Source: Xenophilus aerolatus (lineage in GTDB: Bacteria; Pseudomonadota; Gammaproteobacteria; Burkholderiales; Burkholderiaceae_C). Taken from it: a DNA stretch of 64,000 bases. Below the pieces are notes generated by a model that saw only the letters and a list, made by a program, of their open reading frames with translations, did not search any database and was not told the DNA's origin. Position numbers and translations under genes: made by a program. Of the stretch, positions 42,704-52,286 are shown piece by piece. Positions within the stretch are counted from its first letter, which is position 1. Every line of letters begins with the position of its first letter. Location: positions 1-64,000 of the forward strand of contig JASCNX010000004.1 in assembly GCA_029968055.1 (NCBI GenBank), written 5' to 3'.

Positions 42704-42811
42704 CATTGCCCCGAAACGATTGCTTGTGGGTGGGCGCGGTGGCGCGGAGACTTGGGCACCATCGAGACGATTGCCGGCCTGCCCTCGCACGGCATCCCAG
42801 GAGACATCCGC

Positions 42812-43621
42812 ATGACCGACTCCCCAGGCCGCCGCCACAGCGCGCTGGCCCACGAGCTCATCGAGGCCGAGCGCAGCCGCCAGCCTGTCGAGCATTTCAG
42901 CAAGCGCCTGCCCGGCATGACCATCGCCGACAGCTACGCCATCCAGCGCGAATGGACGGCGCTGAAGCTGGCCGCCGGCGACACCATCGTCGGCCGCAAG
43001 ATCGGCCTGACCTCGCGGGCCATGCAGATCGCCTCGCAGATCACCGAGCCCGACTACGGCGTGCTGCTGCAGAGCATGGTGATCGACAACGGCACCGAGG
43101 TGGAGGCCGCGCGCTTCCTGGTGCCGCGGCTCGAAGTCGAATTCGCCTTCATCCTCGCCAAGCCGCTGCGCGGGCCGAACGTGAACCTGTTCGACGTGCT
43201 CAACGCGACCGACTACGTGATCCCCGCGCTGGAGCTGATCGATGCCCGCATCGAGCAGTTCGACCGCGTGACCAAGGCGCCGCGCAAGGTGCTCGACACC
43301 ATCGCCGACAACGCCGCCAGCGCCGGCATCGTGATGGGCGGCCGGCCCATGCGCCCCGACCAGGTGGACTGGCGCTGGGCCGGTGCGCTGCTTTTCAAGA
43401 ACGGCGTGATCGAGGAATCGGGCCTGGGCGCCGCGGTGCTCAACCACCCGGGCAACGGCGTGGCCTGGCTGGCCAACAAGCTGGCTCCGCACGGCGAGGG
43501 GCTGGAGGCCGGCCAGATCGTGCTGGGCGGCTCCTTCACCCGGCCGGTGCACTGCGCCGCCGGCGACACCTTCCACGCGGACTACGGCCCGCTCGGCGCC
43601 ATCTCTTTGAAATTCGTCTGA
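42812..43621 (+). CDS. hpaH: 2-oxo-hepta-3-ene-1,7-dioate hydratase (HpaH-like)
   Basis: A 269-residue hydratase of the FAH-like/MhpD family: [40 protein letters not shown] (metal-binding glutamates) and [13 protein letters not shown]. The expected reaction adds water to 2-oxohept-3-enedioate to give 4-hydroxy-2-oxoheptanedioate, the substrate of the next gene's product. The start MTDSPGRRH follows an AGGAGA site. It is first in the operon, and the stop overlaps the next start by one base (TGATG). 4-Oxalocrotonate decarboxylase activity of this family cannot be excluded. Confidence 0.85.
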   Translation: MTDSPGRRHSALAHELIEAERSRQPVEHFSKRLPGMTIADSYAIQREWTALKLAAGDTIVGRKIGLTSRAMQIASQITEPDYGVLLQSMVIDNGTEVEAARFLVPRLEVEFAFILAKPLRGPNVNLFDVLNATDYVIPALELIDARIEQFDRVTKAPRKVLDTIADNAASAGIVMGGRPMRPDQVDWRWAGALLFKNGVIEESGLGAAVLNHPGNGVAWLANKLAPHGEGLEAGQIVLGGSFTRPVHCAAGDTFHADYGPLGAISLKFV

Positions 43622-44424
43622 TGATTTCCACCGTGAACACCTTCAAGGCCGCGCTGGCCGCACCCGGCGCGCAGATCGGCCTCTGGCTGGGCCTGGCCGA
43701 GCCCTACACCGCCGAGCTGTGCGCCACCGCCGGCTTCGACTGGCTGCTGGTGGACGGCGAACATGGCCCCAACGACCTGCGCTCCATGCTGGGCACGCTG
43801 CAGGCCGTGGCGCCCTACCCCGCCCACCCCGTGGTGCGCATTCCCCACGGCGACGCGGCCCTGGTCAAGCAGGTGCTGGAGATCGGTGCCACCACGCTGC
43901 TGGTGCCGATGGTGGAGGACGCCGAACAGGCCCGGGGCCTGGTGCAGGCCATGCGCTATCCGCCGCAGGGCATCCGCGGCGTGGGCAGCGGCCTGGCGCG
44001 CTCCTCGCGCTGGGGCGCCGATGCGCACTACCTGCAGACCGCCAACGACCGCATGTGCCTGCTGGTGCAGGTGGAGACGGCGTCCGCCCTGTCGCGCATC
44101 GACGAGATCGCGGCCGTCGAGGGCGTCGATGGCGTGTTCATCGGCCCTTCGGACCTGTCGGCCTCGATGGGCCTGCTGGGCCAGCCCGGCCACCCCGAGG
44201 TGCGGGCCGCCATCGAGCAGGCCTTCACCCGCATCCTGGCGGCCGGCAAGGCGCCGGGCATCCTGGCCGTGGACGAGAAGCTGGCGCACCACTACATCGG
44301 CCTGGGTGCGCGCTTCGTCGCCGTGGGCGTGGAAGCGACGCTGCTGGCCCAGGCCAGCCGGGCGCTCGCCCGCCGCTTCAAGGAAGCACCGGCGCCCGCC
44401 GCCGGCAACGCCTCGGGCTACTGA
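43621..44424 (+). CDS. hpaI: 4-hydroxy-2-oxoheptanedioate aldolase (HpaI-like)
   Basis: A 267-residue class II pyruvate aldolase of the HpcH/HpaI family: [51 protein letters not shown] (metal-binding glutamate) and [12 protein letters not shown] (metal-binding aspartate). It splits 4-hydroxy-2-oxoheptanedioate into pyruvate and succinic semialdehyde in the homoprotocatechuate pathway. Coupled to hpaH by a TGATG overlap. Confidence 0.88.
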   Translation: MISTVNTFKAALAAPGAQIGLWLGLAEPYTAELCATAGFDWLLVDGEHGPNDLRSMLGTLQAVAPYPAHPVVRIPHGDAALVKQVLEIGATTLLVPMVEDAEQARGLVQAMRYPPQGIRGVGSGLARSSRWGADAHYLQTANDRMCLLVQVETASALSRIDEIAAVEGVDGVFIGPSDLSASMGLLGQPGHPEVRAAIEQAFTRILAAGKAPGILAVDEKLAHHYIGLGARFVAVGVEATLLAQASRALARRFKEAPAPAAGNASGY

Positions 44425-44426
44425 GC

Positions 44427-45866
44427 ATGCAGGCCGCACTGGACGAACTGCGCCGCGCCTTCGCCGGCCGCCTGCTGGTGGACGAGGCGGACAAGGCGCC
44501 CTTCCTGACCGACTGGCGCCGCAAGTGGACCGGCCAGGCCGTCGCCGTCGCCCAGCCCGACACCGCCGCCGACGTGGCGGCCGTGGTGCGCTGGTGCGCC
44601 GGGCACCGCATCGCCGTGGTGCCGCAGGGCGGCAACACGGGCCTGTCGGGCGGCGCCACGCCCGACACGTCGGGGCGCACGCTGGTTCTGTCGCTCACGC
44701 GCCTGAACAAGGTGCGCGCCATCGACACCGTCAACAACACGCTGACGGTGGAAGCCGGCGTCACGCTCCAGCAGGTGCAGGACGCCGCGCGCGAAGCCGG
44801 CCGGCTGTTCCCGCTGAGCCTGGCCGCCGAAGGCACCTGCACCATCGGCGGCAACCTGGCCAGCAATGCCGGCGGCGTGCAGGTGCTGCGCTACGGCAAT
44901 GCGCGCGAGCTGTGCCTGGGCCTCGAAGCCGTCACGGCACAGGGCGAGCTGTGGGACGGCCTGCGCGGCCTGCGCAAGGACAACACCGGCTACGACCTGC
45001 GCGACCTGTTCATCGGCAGCGAAGGCACGCTGGGCGTGATCACCGCGGCGGTGCTCAAGCTGCACCCGCTGCCCGCGGCGCAGGTGGCCGCCTTCGTCGC
45101 CGTGCCCGACCCGGCCGCCGCATTGCAGCTGCTGCAGCTGGCCCAGTCGCGCCTGGGCGCCGGCCTCACGGCCTTCGAGCTGATGAGCGACACCTGCATC
45201 GCGCTGGTGGAAAAGCATGTGGACAGCGCGCGGCTGCCGCTGGCCGAGCGCTCGCCTTGGTACGTGCTGATGGAAGTCAGCGACAACGTGGACGAGGCCC
45301 ATGCCAGCGCCGCCATCGAAGGCCTGCTGGAAGCCGCGTTGGAGCAGGCGCTGGCCACCGACGCCGCGCTGTCCGCCACGCTGGCCCAGTTCCAGGCGCT
45401 GTGGGCGCTGCGCGAGGACATTTCCGAATCGCAGGGCGCCGAGGGCCGCACCATCAAGCACGACATCGCGCTGCCCATTTCCCGCATCGCCGACTTCATC
45501 GCCACCATGGGCGCGGAGATCGAGCACCAATGGCCGGGTGAACGGCTGGTCGTCTTCGGCCACCTGGGCGACGGCAACCTGCACTACAACCTCTCGCCCG
45601 CTGCCGACCGGCTGGGGGCGGAGCACCGGGCCGCCTTCGAGGCGCTGGAAAAGCCGATCAACCAGTGCGTGCATGACGCGGTCGTGGCCCATGGCGGCTC
45701 GATCTCGGCCGAGCACGGCCTGGGCGTGCTGCGCCGTGACGAATCGGCGCGCCACAAGTCGGTCGTGGAGCTGCGCTTGATGCAGGCCGTCAAGACCGCG
45801 CTCGACCCGCATGGCCTCATGAATCCCGGCAAGTTGCTGCCACCCAACCAGGAGCATTCCGAATGA
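44427..45866 (+). CDS. FAD-linked oxidase (GlcD-type) inside the hpa-like operon
   Basis: A 479-residue paralogue of the protein at 13427-14848: VVPQGGNTGLSGGATPDTSG, EGTCTIGGNLASNAGG, KDNTGYDLRDLFIGSEGT and VVFGHLGDGNLHYNLS are all present, as is the C-terminal DPHGLMNPGK. It should oxidise a D-2-hydroxy acid. It starts two bases after hpaI and overlaps the next gene by four bases, so it is a tightly built-in member of the pathway. This step is absent from the classical hpa pathway. Confidence 0.88.
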   Translation: MQAALDELRRAFAGRLLVDEADKAPFLTDWRRKWTGQAVAVAQPDTAADVAAVVRWCAGHRIAVVPQGGNTGLSGGATPDTSGRTLVLSLTRLNKVRAIDTVNNTLTVEAGVTLQQVQDAAREAGRLFPLSLAAEGTCTIGGNLASNAGGVQVLRYGNARELCLGLEAVTAQGELWDGLRGLRKDNTGYDLRDLFIGSEGTLGVITAAVLKLHPLPAAQVAAFVAVPDPAAALQLLQLAQSRLGAGLTAFELMSDTCIALVEKHVDSARLPLAERSPWYVLMEVSDNVDEAHASAAIEGLLEAALEQALATDAALSATLAQFQALWALREDISESQGAEGRTIKHDIALPISRIADFIATMGAEIEHQWPGERLVVFGHLGDGNLHYNLSPAADRLGAEHRAAFEALEKPINQCVHDAVVAHGGSISAEHGLGVLRRDESARHKSVVELRLMQAVKTALDPHGLMNPGKLLPPNQEHSE

Positions 45867-47338
45867 CCACTTCCCTGCTGGATGTGGCGGGCGTCAAGGT
45901 CTCGCCCGACCACTACATCGACGGCCGCCGCGTGCCCTCGGCCACCACCTTCGAGCTCTTCAGCCCCATCGACCAGAAGCCGCTAGGCCGCATCGCCGAA
46001 GGCCTGGAGGACCACACCGAAGCTGCCATCCAGGCCGCCCAGCGCGCTTTCCCGGCCTGGAGCGCCATGGGCGCCGCCGAGCGCCTGCCCTACCTGGAAC
46101 GCTTCGCCGAAGAGATCGGCAAGCGCGCCGACGACTTCTGCCGGCTGGAGAGCACCGACGCCGGCGTGCTGCTCTCGCGCATGCGCCATGGCGTGGTGCC
46201 GCGCGCCATGCTCAACATCCGCTGGTTCGCCCAGCATGCGCTGGAGCTGCAGAACCGCCCCATCGACACCGAGCAGGCCCACCACATCGTGCGCCACGAC
46301 CCGGCCGGTGTGGTGGTGATCATCACGCCGTGGAACGCGCCGCTGATGCTGTCCACCTGGAAGCTCGGCCCGGCCCTGGCCGCGGGCAACACCTGCGTGC
46401 TGAAGCCGCCGGAGTGGGCGCCGCTGACCTGCTCGCTGCTGGCCGACTGCGCCGACGCGGCCGGCCTGCCGCCGGGCGTGTTCAACGTGGTGCAGGGCAC
46501 CGGTGCCAGCACCGGCGCACGGCTGGTGGGCGATGCGCGCATCGCGCGCGTCTCTTTCACCGGCAGCGTGCCCACGGCCAAGTCCATCGCGCAGGCCGCC
46601 GGCGCCAACCTGGTGCCCTGCAGCCTGGAGCTGGGCGGCAAGAGCCCCTTCATCGTGCTGGAAGATGCCGACCTGGACGGTGCCGCCGCCACCGGCGCGC
46701 TGATGTACCGCAACGCCGGCCAGGTCTGCCTGGCGGGCACGCGCTTCCTGGTGCACGAGAAGGTGGCCGAGCGCTTCATCGCTACCATGCGCAGCCACGT
46801 CGAGAAGCTCAACGTGGGCGACCCGCGCGACGAGGCCACCGAGGTCGGGCCCATCATCCATCCGCGCCAAGTGGCGCGCGTCGAAGGCTTCGTGCAGCGC
46901 GCCGTCGCGGCCGGTGCCGAACTGCTCTGGGGCGGCGAGCGCCATGGCTTCGGCGCCCAGTACTTCCAGCCCACCATGCTCACCCAGGTGGCGCAGGACA
47001 GCGAGATCGTGCAGAACGAGGTCTTCGGCCCCGTGCTCACGCTGCAGACCTTCGCCAGCGACGAAGAAGCGATTGCCTTGGCCAACGGCACCGACTACGG
47101 CCTGGGCGGCGTGTGCTACGGCGAGACCGAACACGCCACCGAGATCGCCAAGCAGGTGCGCACCGGCTTCATCTGGGTCAACAGCTTCGGCATCCGTGAC
47201 CTGGCCGCGCCCTTCGGTGGCATCAAGCGCTCCGGCGTGGGCCGCGAGGGCGGCGACTGGAGCTTTGAATTCTTCTGCGACATCAAGGACGTCGTGGTTC
47301 CCAAAAAGCCGTTCAAGGCGAGCTTCAGCCACCGCTGA
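45863..47338 (+). CDS. hpaE: Aldehyde dehydrogenase (HpaE-like)
   Basis: A 491-residue NAD(P)-dependent aldehyde dehydrogenase with intact catalytic residues: N158 (TPWNAP), E256 (LELGGKSP) and C289 (NAGQVCLAG). The cofactor site is SFTGSVPTAK. By position it should oxidise 5-carboxymethyl-2-hydroxymuconate semialdehyde or a homologue, or the succinic semialdehyde released by the aldolase. The former is favoured because the extradiol dioxygenase follows. It overlaps the oxidase gene by ATGA. Confidence 0.88.
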   Translation: MTTSLLDVAGVKVSPDHYIDGRRVPSATTFELFSPIDQKPLGRIAEGLEDHTEAAIQAAQRAFPAWSAMGAAERLPYLERFAEEIGKRADDFCRLESTDAGVLLSRMRHGVVPRAMLNIRWFAQHALELQNRPIDTEQAHHIVRHDPAGVVVIITPWNAPLMLSTWKLGPALAAGNTCVLKPPEWAPLTCSLLADCADAAGLPPGVFNVVQGTGASTGARLVGDARIARVSFTGSVPTAKSIAQAAGANLVPCSLELGGKSPFIVLEDADLDGAAATGALMYRNAGQVCLAGTRFLVHEKVAERFIATMRSHVEKLNVGDPRDEATEVGPIIHPRQVARVEGFVQRAVAAGAELLWGGERHGFGAQYFQPTMLTQVAQDSEIVQNEVFGPVLTLQTFASDEEAIALANGTDYGLGGVCYGETEHATEIAKQVRTGFIWVNSFGIRDLAAPFGGIKRSGVGREGGDWSFEFFCDIKDVVVPKKPFKASFSHR

Positions 47339-47359
47339 ACGCCATCAGGAGACATTTCC

Positions 47360-48226
47360 ATGGGACAGATTGTTGGATCGGCCATCGTGTCGCATCACCC
47401 CGGCCTGATGCAGTGCGAGGAATTCCGTCGCCTGCAGGGCGCGGGCGAGGACTCGGACCTCATCCCGGGCTATGCCCGGCTGCAGGCCCGCATCGAAGAA
47501 GCCCAACCCGACGTGGTGATGATCTTCGACAGCCACTGGTTCACCACCGGCTACCACCTGGTGGACGGCAGCGAGCGCTACACCGGCACCTACATCTCCG
47601 ACGAGATGCCCTGGTACCTGCACGGCGTGCCCTACGACTACCGCGGCCATCCGAAGCTGGCCGTGGCCATCGAGGCGGTCTCGCGCGAACAGGGCGGCTA
47701 CAACCGTGCGATCCGGCATCCGGACCTGGGTCGCCACTACGCCACGGTCAACCTCGTCAAGCAACTGCGGCTGGAGCTGAGCGGCACGCCGGTGGTCACG
47801 GTGAGCTCCTGCCAGAACTGCGAGTGGCCGCACTTCCTGAAGTCGGGCGAGGCCATCGGCGAGGCCATCCGCCGCAGCGACCTGCGCGTGGTGCTGCTGG
47901 CCTCGGGCGCGCTGAGCCACAAGTTCAACGGCATCGACTGGAAGCCGAACCATCCGCGCATCTTCCACGAGACCAACGTCTCCTCGCCCGAGAACATCGA
48001 GAGCGACAAGGGCGCCATCGCGCTGATGGCCGAAGGCCGGCACGACCTGATCCTGGAGCGCTGGGACGCCGAATACCGCCGCAAGCCCTGGGAGGCCTTC
48101 GGCGCGCACTACCTGCAGATGCTGGGCGCCATGGGCGGCGCCGACTGCCGCGCCAAGGGCGAGGCCCTGTCCGCCTACGAGAACGCCCGGGGCACCGGGA
48201 ACATCCACGTCTGGTTCCCCGCCTGA
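47360..48226 (+). CDS. hpaD: Extradiol ring-cleavage dioxygenase, HpaD/LigB superfamily
   Basis: A 288-residue class III extradiol dioxygenase. Alignment by eye to HpaD: N-terminal iron histidines (SAIVSHHPGL), VVMIFDSHWFTTGYHLVDG, YISDEMPWYL, LASGALSHKF with the second-sphere histidine, and the C-terminal GTGNIHVWFPA. It should open a catechol carrying an acidic side chain, such as homoprotocatechuate, next to one hydroxyl group. It follows hpaE by 21 bases after an AGGAGA site. The identity of the ring substrate is inferred. Confidence 0.85.
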   Translation: MGQIVGSAIVSHHPGLMQCEEFRRLQGAGEDSDLIPGYARLQARIEEAQPDVVMIFDSHWFTTGYHLVDGSERYTGTYISDEMPWYLHGVPYDYRGHPKLAVAIEAVSREQGGYNRAIRHPDLGRHYATVNLVKQLRLELSGTPVVTVSSCQNCEWPHFLKSGEAIGEAIRRSDLRVVLLASGALSHKFNGIDWKPNHPRIFHETNVSSPENIESDKGAIALMAEGRHDLILERWDAEYRRKPWEAFGAHYLQMLGAMGGADCRAKGEALSAYENARGTGNIHVWFPA

Positions 48227-48246
48227 GCGCCCACACAAGAATCGCC

Positions 48247-49191
48247 ATGAACTTCGAATTCCCACTCCAGAGCCTGCCCGCCGTGATGCAGGGCCCCCGC
48301 GTCGAGCGACGCCGCGTGCTCATCGGCGGCAGCGCCTTCTGGGGCACGATGGTGGAAGACGGCGCCGACGCCGGCCGCCTGCGCCTGGACGACGGCCGCC
48401 TGCTGGACGCCGACGCGCAGAGCTACCTGCCGCCCGTGAACCCGAGCAAGATCATCGCGGTCCACATCTCCTACAGCTCGCGCAGCATGGAGACGCGCAA
48501 CAAGCCCAAGCCGACCGAGACGCCCACCTACTTCACCAAGCCGCCGACCTCGCTCAACGGCCACAAGGGGCAGATCCTCAAGCCGGCGGACTGCAAGTAC
48601 CTCAACTACGAGGGCGAGTACGCCGTGGTGATCGGCCGCACCTGCCGCAACGTCACGCCCGACGAAGCCTGGGACTGCATCGAAGGCTTTTGCCCCGCAC
48701 TGGACATGGGCCTGCAGGACTTCCGCGACACCGACCAGGGCAGCATGCTGCGCGTCAAGGGCGCGGACACGCTGCTGCCCATCGGGCCCGGCATCGTGCG
48801 CGGCGTGGACCTGTTCGCACAGACGCTGCGAACCACGGTGGACGGCCTGGTGGTGCAGGAAGCGCACATCGGCGAAGAGACCATCTGGGGCCCGCACTAC
48901 GTGATCGCCGACATCGCGCGCCACATCACGCTGGTGCCCGGCGACGTGATCCTGATGGGCACGCCCTGCCATTCGCGCAGCGTGAATCCGGGCAACGTCG
49001 TGGCCTGCGAGATCACCGGCATCGGCCGCGTGGAAGGCACGGTGGTGGGCATCGACGCGCCGCGCGCGGCGGCGCTGGGCGTGGGCCATGCGCCCACCGA
49101 CAGCCCCGAGGTGCGCCGCGTGGCACTGGGCTTCGACGAGCGCGTGCCGGAGCACTTCAAGGCCAATCTGCGTACGGCCAAGGGCGAATGA
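48247..49191 (+). CDS. hpaG: FAH-family isomerase/decarboxylase (HpaG-like)
   Basis: A 314-residue FAH-fold enzyme: IIAVHISYSSRSMETRNKPK, metal site YLNYEGEYAVVIGRTCRNV, FCPALDMGLQDFRDTDQGSMLRV-type region and LVPGDVILMGTPCHSRSVNPG. In the hpa pathway HpaG decarboxylates and isomerises 5-carboxymethyl-2-oxo-hex-3-ene-1,6-dioate to the HpaH substrate. It has a single FAH domain, unlike the duplicated E. coli HpaG. It follows the dioxygenase by 20 bases. Confidence 0.82.
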   Translation: MNFEFPLQSLPAVMQGPRVERRRVLIGGSAFWGTMVEDGADAGRLRLDDGRLLDADAQSYLPPVNPSKIIAVHISYSSRSMETRNKPKPTETPTYFTKPPTSLNGHKGQILKPADCKYLNYEGEYAVVIGRTCRNVTPDEAWDCIEGFCPALDMGLQDFRDTDQGSMLRVKGADTLLPIGPGIVRGVDLFAQTLRTTVDGLVVQEAHIGEETIWGPHYVIADIARHITLVPGDVILMGTPCHSRSVNPGNVVACEITGIGRVEGTVVGIDAPRAAALGVGHAPTDSPEVRRVALGFDERVPEHFKANLRTAKGE

Positions 49192-49260
49192 CCGACCCGA
49201 CCTGAGCGGCTTCGACCCCAACCACCCGTCCTGCCAACACACCTTGCGAGGAGATCGCCC

Positions 49261-50319
49261 ATGGCATCGTCGTTGTTCAACTTCCTGCGCTCCGCCGCCG
49301 ATACGCCATCGTTGCCCGAGGGCGCGGCGCTCAGCCGGCGTCGCCTGCTGGCGGCCGGCTGCCTTTGCTGCGCGCTGCCGCTGGCTGGTGCCCAGACCCA
49401 GGGCCCGCTCCCAGCCGCGGCCCAGGCCCACCTGGACGCGGCCCGCCGCGCTGCCGGCACCGACCTGCTCGCCTACATGCGCCTGGGCGACGGCATCTCG
49501 CCCACGCCGAGCGCGCCGCCGGTGTCGCCCGATGCGCTCATGGCCCTGCCCGCGCCCGCGCCGGGCTGGGCCTTCGACAACCTGAGCTTCGTCGGCAACA
49601 AATGGGTCAGCGCCTGGGGCATCACCACGTCCGACGGCCTGGTCGTGATCGACGCCATGGACAACGACGACGAAGCCCGCACCCTGGTGGCTGCGGGCCT
49701 GCGCAAGCTGGGCCAGGACCCGGCCACGATCCGCGCCGTGCTGATCACCCACGGCCACGGCGACCACTACGGCGGCTTCGCCCATCTGAAGTCCCTTTCC
49801 GGCGCCCGGGCCGCCATGAGCGAGGCGGACTGGACGATGACGGAGACCAAGCTGGAGTTCGACCGACCCGACTGGGGCCGCCCGCCCCAACGCGACCTGG
49901 TGCTCAAGGAAGGCGAAACGCTGAGCTGGGGCGACACGAAGATCGACGTGCTGCTGACCCCGGGCCACACCATGGGCACGGTGTCGCTGCTGTTCGACGT
50001 GCGCGAAGGCACGCGCCGCCACCGCGCGCTGCTGTGGGGCGGCACCGCCTTCAACTTCCAGCGCAGCCCCGACCGCATGCAGCGGCTGCAGGCCTACATC
50101 GACCAGACGGACCGCGTGCGCCGCCTGGTGCAGGCCCAGGGCGTGGACGTGTTCATCTCCAACCACGACATCTTCGACGAGGCGGTGAACAAGCTGCAGG
50201 CCCGCCAACAGGGCGGCACGGGCCGCAACCCCTTCGTCATGGGCACCGAGAACGTGGTGCGCGCCTTGACCGTGATGAACGAGTGCGCACGGGCCACCCA
50301 GGTGGTGTGGAGCGCCTGA
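49261..50319 (+). CDS. Exported MBL-fold metallohydrolase
   Basis: A 352-residue metallo-beta-lactamase-fold enzyme with a Tat signal (LSRRRLLAAGCLCCALPLAGA) preceded by a longer-than-usual n-region (about 25 residues). The metal site is intact: LITHGHGDHYGG (HXHXDH) and LTPGHTMGT. It is the last plus-strand gene of the operon, 69 bases after hpaG, and would act in the periplasm. The substrate is unknown; a lactone or ester form of the aromatic acid is a guess. Contrast the degenerate MBL protein at 34021. Confidence 0.87.
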   Translation: MASSLFNFLRSAADTPSLPEGAALSRRRLLAAGCLCCALPLAGAQTQGPLPAAAQAHLDAARRAAGTDLLAYMRLGDGISPTPSAPPVSPDALMALPAPAPGWAFDNLSFVGNKWVSAWGITTSDGLVVIDAMDNDDEARTLVAAGLRKLGQDPATIRAVLITHGHGDHYGGFAHLKSLSGARAAMSEADWTMTETKLEFDRPDWGRPPQRDLVLKEGETLSWGDTKIDVLLTPGHTMGTVSLLFDVREGTRRHRALLWGGTAFNFQRSPDRMQRLQAYIDQTDRVRRLVQAQGVDVFISNHDIFDEAVNKLQARQQGGTGRNPFVMGTENVVRALTVMNECARATQVVWSA

Positions 50320-50328
50320 GCCGGGCGA

Positions 50329-51243
50329 TCAGGCGAAGCCGTAGAGCCGCGCGGGGTTGTCGACCAGGATCGCCTGGCGCACCTGCGCGTCCGGCACCCA
50401 GTCGCAGAACTGGTCCACGAGGTCCGCATCGCCGGGCACCTGCGCCGGCGCGAACAGCGCCGGATGCGGCCAGTTGGTGCCGAAGACCAGCCGCTCCGCG
50501 CGGGTCTCGACCAGGGCCTGCACCAGAGGCCGCATGTCCTCGAAGCCGGGCACCGCGTCCGACCGGCGGTACCAGCTGGAGACCTTGACCCAGCAGTCGT
50601 CGCGCCGCTGCAGGATACGCAGCATCGCCTGGAAGCCGGGATGGCCCACGCCCTCGCTGCCGCGCACGCAGCCCAGGTGGTCGAACACCAGTGGCCCGGG
50701 CAGGCGCAGCAGCGTCTCTTCCAGCGCGGCGATCTCGGCCGCGCGTTCGAAATGCAGTTGCAGGTGCCAGCCCAGCGGCTGGATGCGCGGTGCGATGCTC
50801 GCCATCGCCTCGCTGCCACCATAGCCCTTCACCAGCGTCGAGACGCGCACGCCGCGCATGCCGCCGTCATGCAGCGCGTGCAGTTCGGCCTGCGTGGTCG
50901 ATGCCGCGATGCCCGCCACGCCGCGGGCGCGGTCCTGGCCCAGTTCGGCGATGAGGTCGAGCGTGAGCCGGTTGTCGGCGCCATAGACGCTGGCGCTGAC
51001 CTGCACCGTGCGCTCCAGGCCCAGCGTGCGGCACAGCTCGGCATAGGCATGGCGATCGGCCAGGCGCGGCGTGTACGAGCGCTCGGCGCCCCACGGGTAC
51101 CGCGCCGGGTCCTCGAAGACGTGGCAATGGCAGTCGGTGGCGCGCGGCGGCAGCCGGTGGCGCGGCGCGCGCACGGCCGGCATCGGCGGCAGGCACAGGG
51201 GCGGCGTCTGCGCCGCGGGCGACGGCGACACGGTCGTCGTCAT
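50329..51243 (-). CDS. TIM-barrel amidohydrolase, LigI-like
   Basis: A 304-residue amidohydrolase of the amidohydro_2/PDC-hydrolase type: TDCHCHVFEDPARYPWG (HXH metal site near residue 37), FDHLGCVRG, CWVKVSSWYRRS and LVFGTNWPHP with the catalytic aspartate region downstream. LigI of this family opens 2-pyrone-4,6-dicarboxylate, a ring-cleavage lactone. Its start overlaps the stop of the Bug receptor gene (ATGA), so receptor and hydrolase are co-translated. Confidence 0.86.
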   Translation of the reverse strand: MTTTVSPSPAAQTPPLCLPPMPAVRAPRHRLPPRATDCHCHVFEDPARYPWGAERSYTPRLADRHAYAELCRTLGLERTVQVSASVYGADNRLTLDLIAELGQDRARGVAGIAASTTQAELHALHDGGMRGVRVSTLVKGYGGSEAMASIAPRIQPLGWHLQLHFERAAEIAALEETLLRLPGPLVFDHLGCVRGSEGVGHPGFQAMLRILQRRDDCWVKVSSWYRRSDAVPGFEDMRPLVQALVETRAERLVFGTNWPHPALFAPAQVPGDADLVDQFCDWVPDAQVRQAILVDNPARLYGFA

Positions 51244-52214
51244 CGGGCCTCGACCCCGGCCTCCTTGACCACGCGCGACCACTTGGCGATCTCTGTGCGC
51301 AGCAGCGTGTCGAACTCGGCCCCGCTGCCCGTCACCACATCGGAGCCCAGGGCCTCGAACTTCTGGCGGATCTCGGGGGCCTGCAACAGCTTGGCCATGG
51401 CGCCGTGCAGGCGTGCGATCACCGGCGCCGGCGTGCCGGCCGGCACCATGAGGCCGGCCGTGGTGCTGGCCTCGAAGCCGGGCAGCCCGGACTCGGCCAG
51501 CGTGGGAATGTCGGGGACGATCGCCGACCGCCGGGCGGTCGTCACGCCGATGGCGCGCAGCTTGCCGCTCTTGATCTGCTGCAGGGTCGACGCCAGCTGG
51601 TCGAAGCTCGAATCGACCTGGCCGCCCAGCAGGTCGGCGATGGCGGGCGAACTGCCCTTGTAGGGCACGTGCAGCAGTTTGACGCGCGCCTGAATCTGGA
51701 AGAGTTCGGCCGTGAGATGGGCAGCGGTGCCGCTGCCCGACGAGGCCACCGTGACCTTGCCCGGATGGGCCTTGGCATGGGCGATGTAGTCCGCCACGGT
51801 TTTTACGGGCAGCGAGGGATTGACCACCAGCAGCAGGGGCGCACGCGCGATGGGCGAGGCGGCCACCAGGTCCTTGGCGGGATCGAGCTTGATCTCGGGA
51901 TTCAGCGCCTTCGACGTCGCCAGCGCGCCGGACGAGCCCAGCAGCAGCGTGTAGCCGTCGGCCGGCGCGCGGGCGACGAGCTCCGACCCCAGCACACCGC
52001 CGGCACCGGCCCGGTTGTCCACGACGACCGGCTGTCCCAGTTGCTCGGACAGGCCCTGCGCGACGATGCGTGCGGTGGCGTCGATGTTGCCGCCCGGCGT
52101 GAACGGCACGACGAGGCGCAGCGGGCGGTCGGGGTAGTCCGCATGGGCGGCCAGGGCGGCGGTGCCCAGCACGCCCAGGACGAGGCTGCGCCGCAGGCGC
52201 GTGATGAGGCTCAT
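51240..52214 (-). CDS. Bug/TctC-type periplasmic solute receptor
   Basis: A receptor of about 324 residues: signal LRRSLVLGVLGTAALAAHA, mature YPDRPLRLVVPFTPGGNIDATARIV, then NRAGAGGVLGSELVARAPADGYTLL and VPYKGSSPAIADLLGG. The ATG giving MSLITRL was preferred because GGAG lies eight bases upstream; another ATG is two codons earlier. It is upstream of and coupled to the LigI-like hydrolase gene, and 72 bases after another Bug receptor gene. Confidence 0.91.
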   Translation of the reverse strand: MSLITRLRRSLVLGVLGTAALAAHADYPDRPLRLVVPFTPGGNIDATARIVAQGLSEQLGQPVVVDNRAGAGGVLGSELVARAPADGYTLLLGSSGALATSKALNPEIKLDPAKDLVAASPIARAPLLLVVNPSLPVKTVADYIAHAKAHPGKVTVASSGSGTAAHLTAELFQIQARVKLLHVPYKGSSPAIADLLGGQVDSSFDQLASTLQQIKSGKLRAIGVTTARRSAIVPDIPTLAESGLPGFEASTTAGLMVPAGTPAPVIARLHGAMAKLLQAPEIRQKFEALGSDVVTGSGAEFDTLLRTEIAKWSRVVKEAGVEAR

Positions 52215-52286
52215 GGTCATGTCTCCGGTCTCGTTGTCATGGGATGCCCGCGCGACGCCGAACGGGCGGCGGCGCAGGGCAGACGC

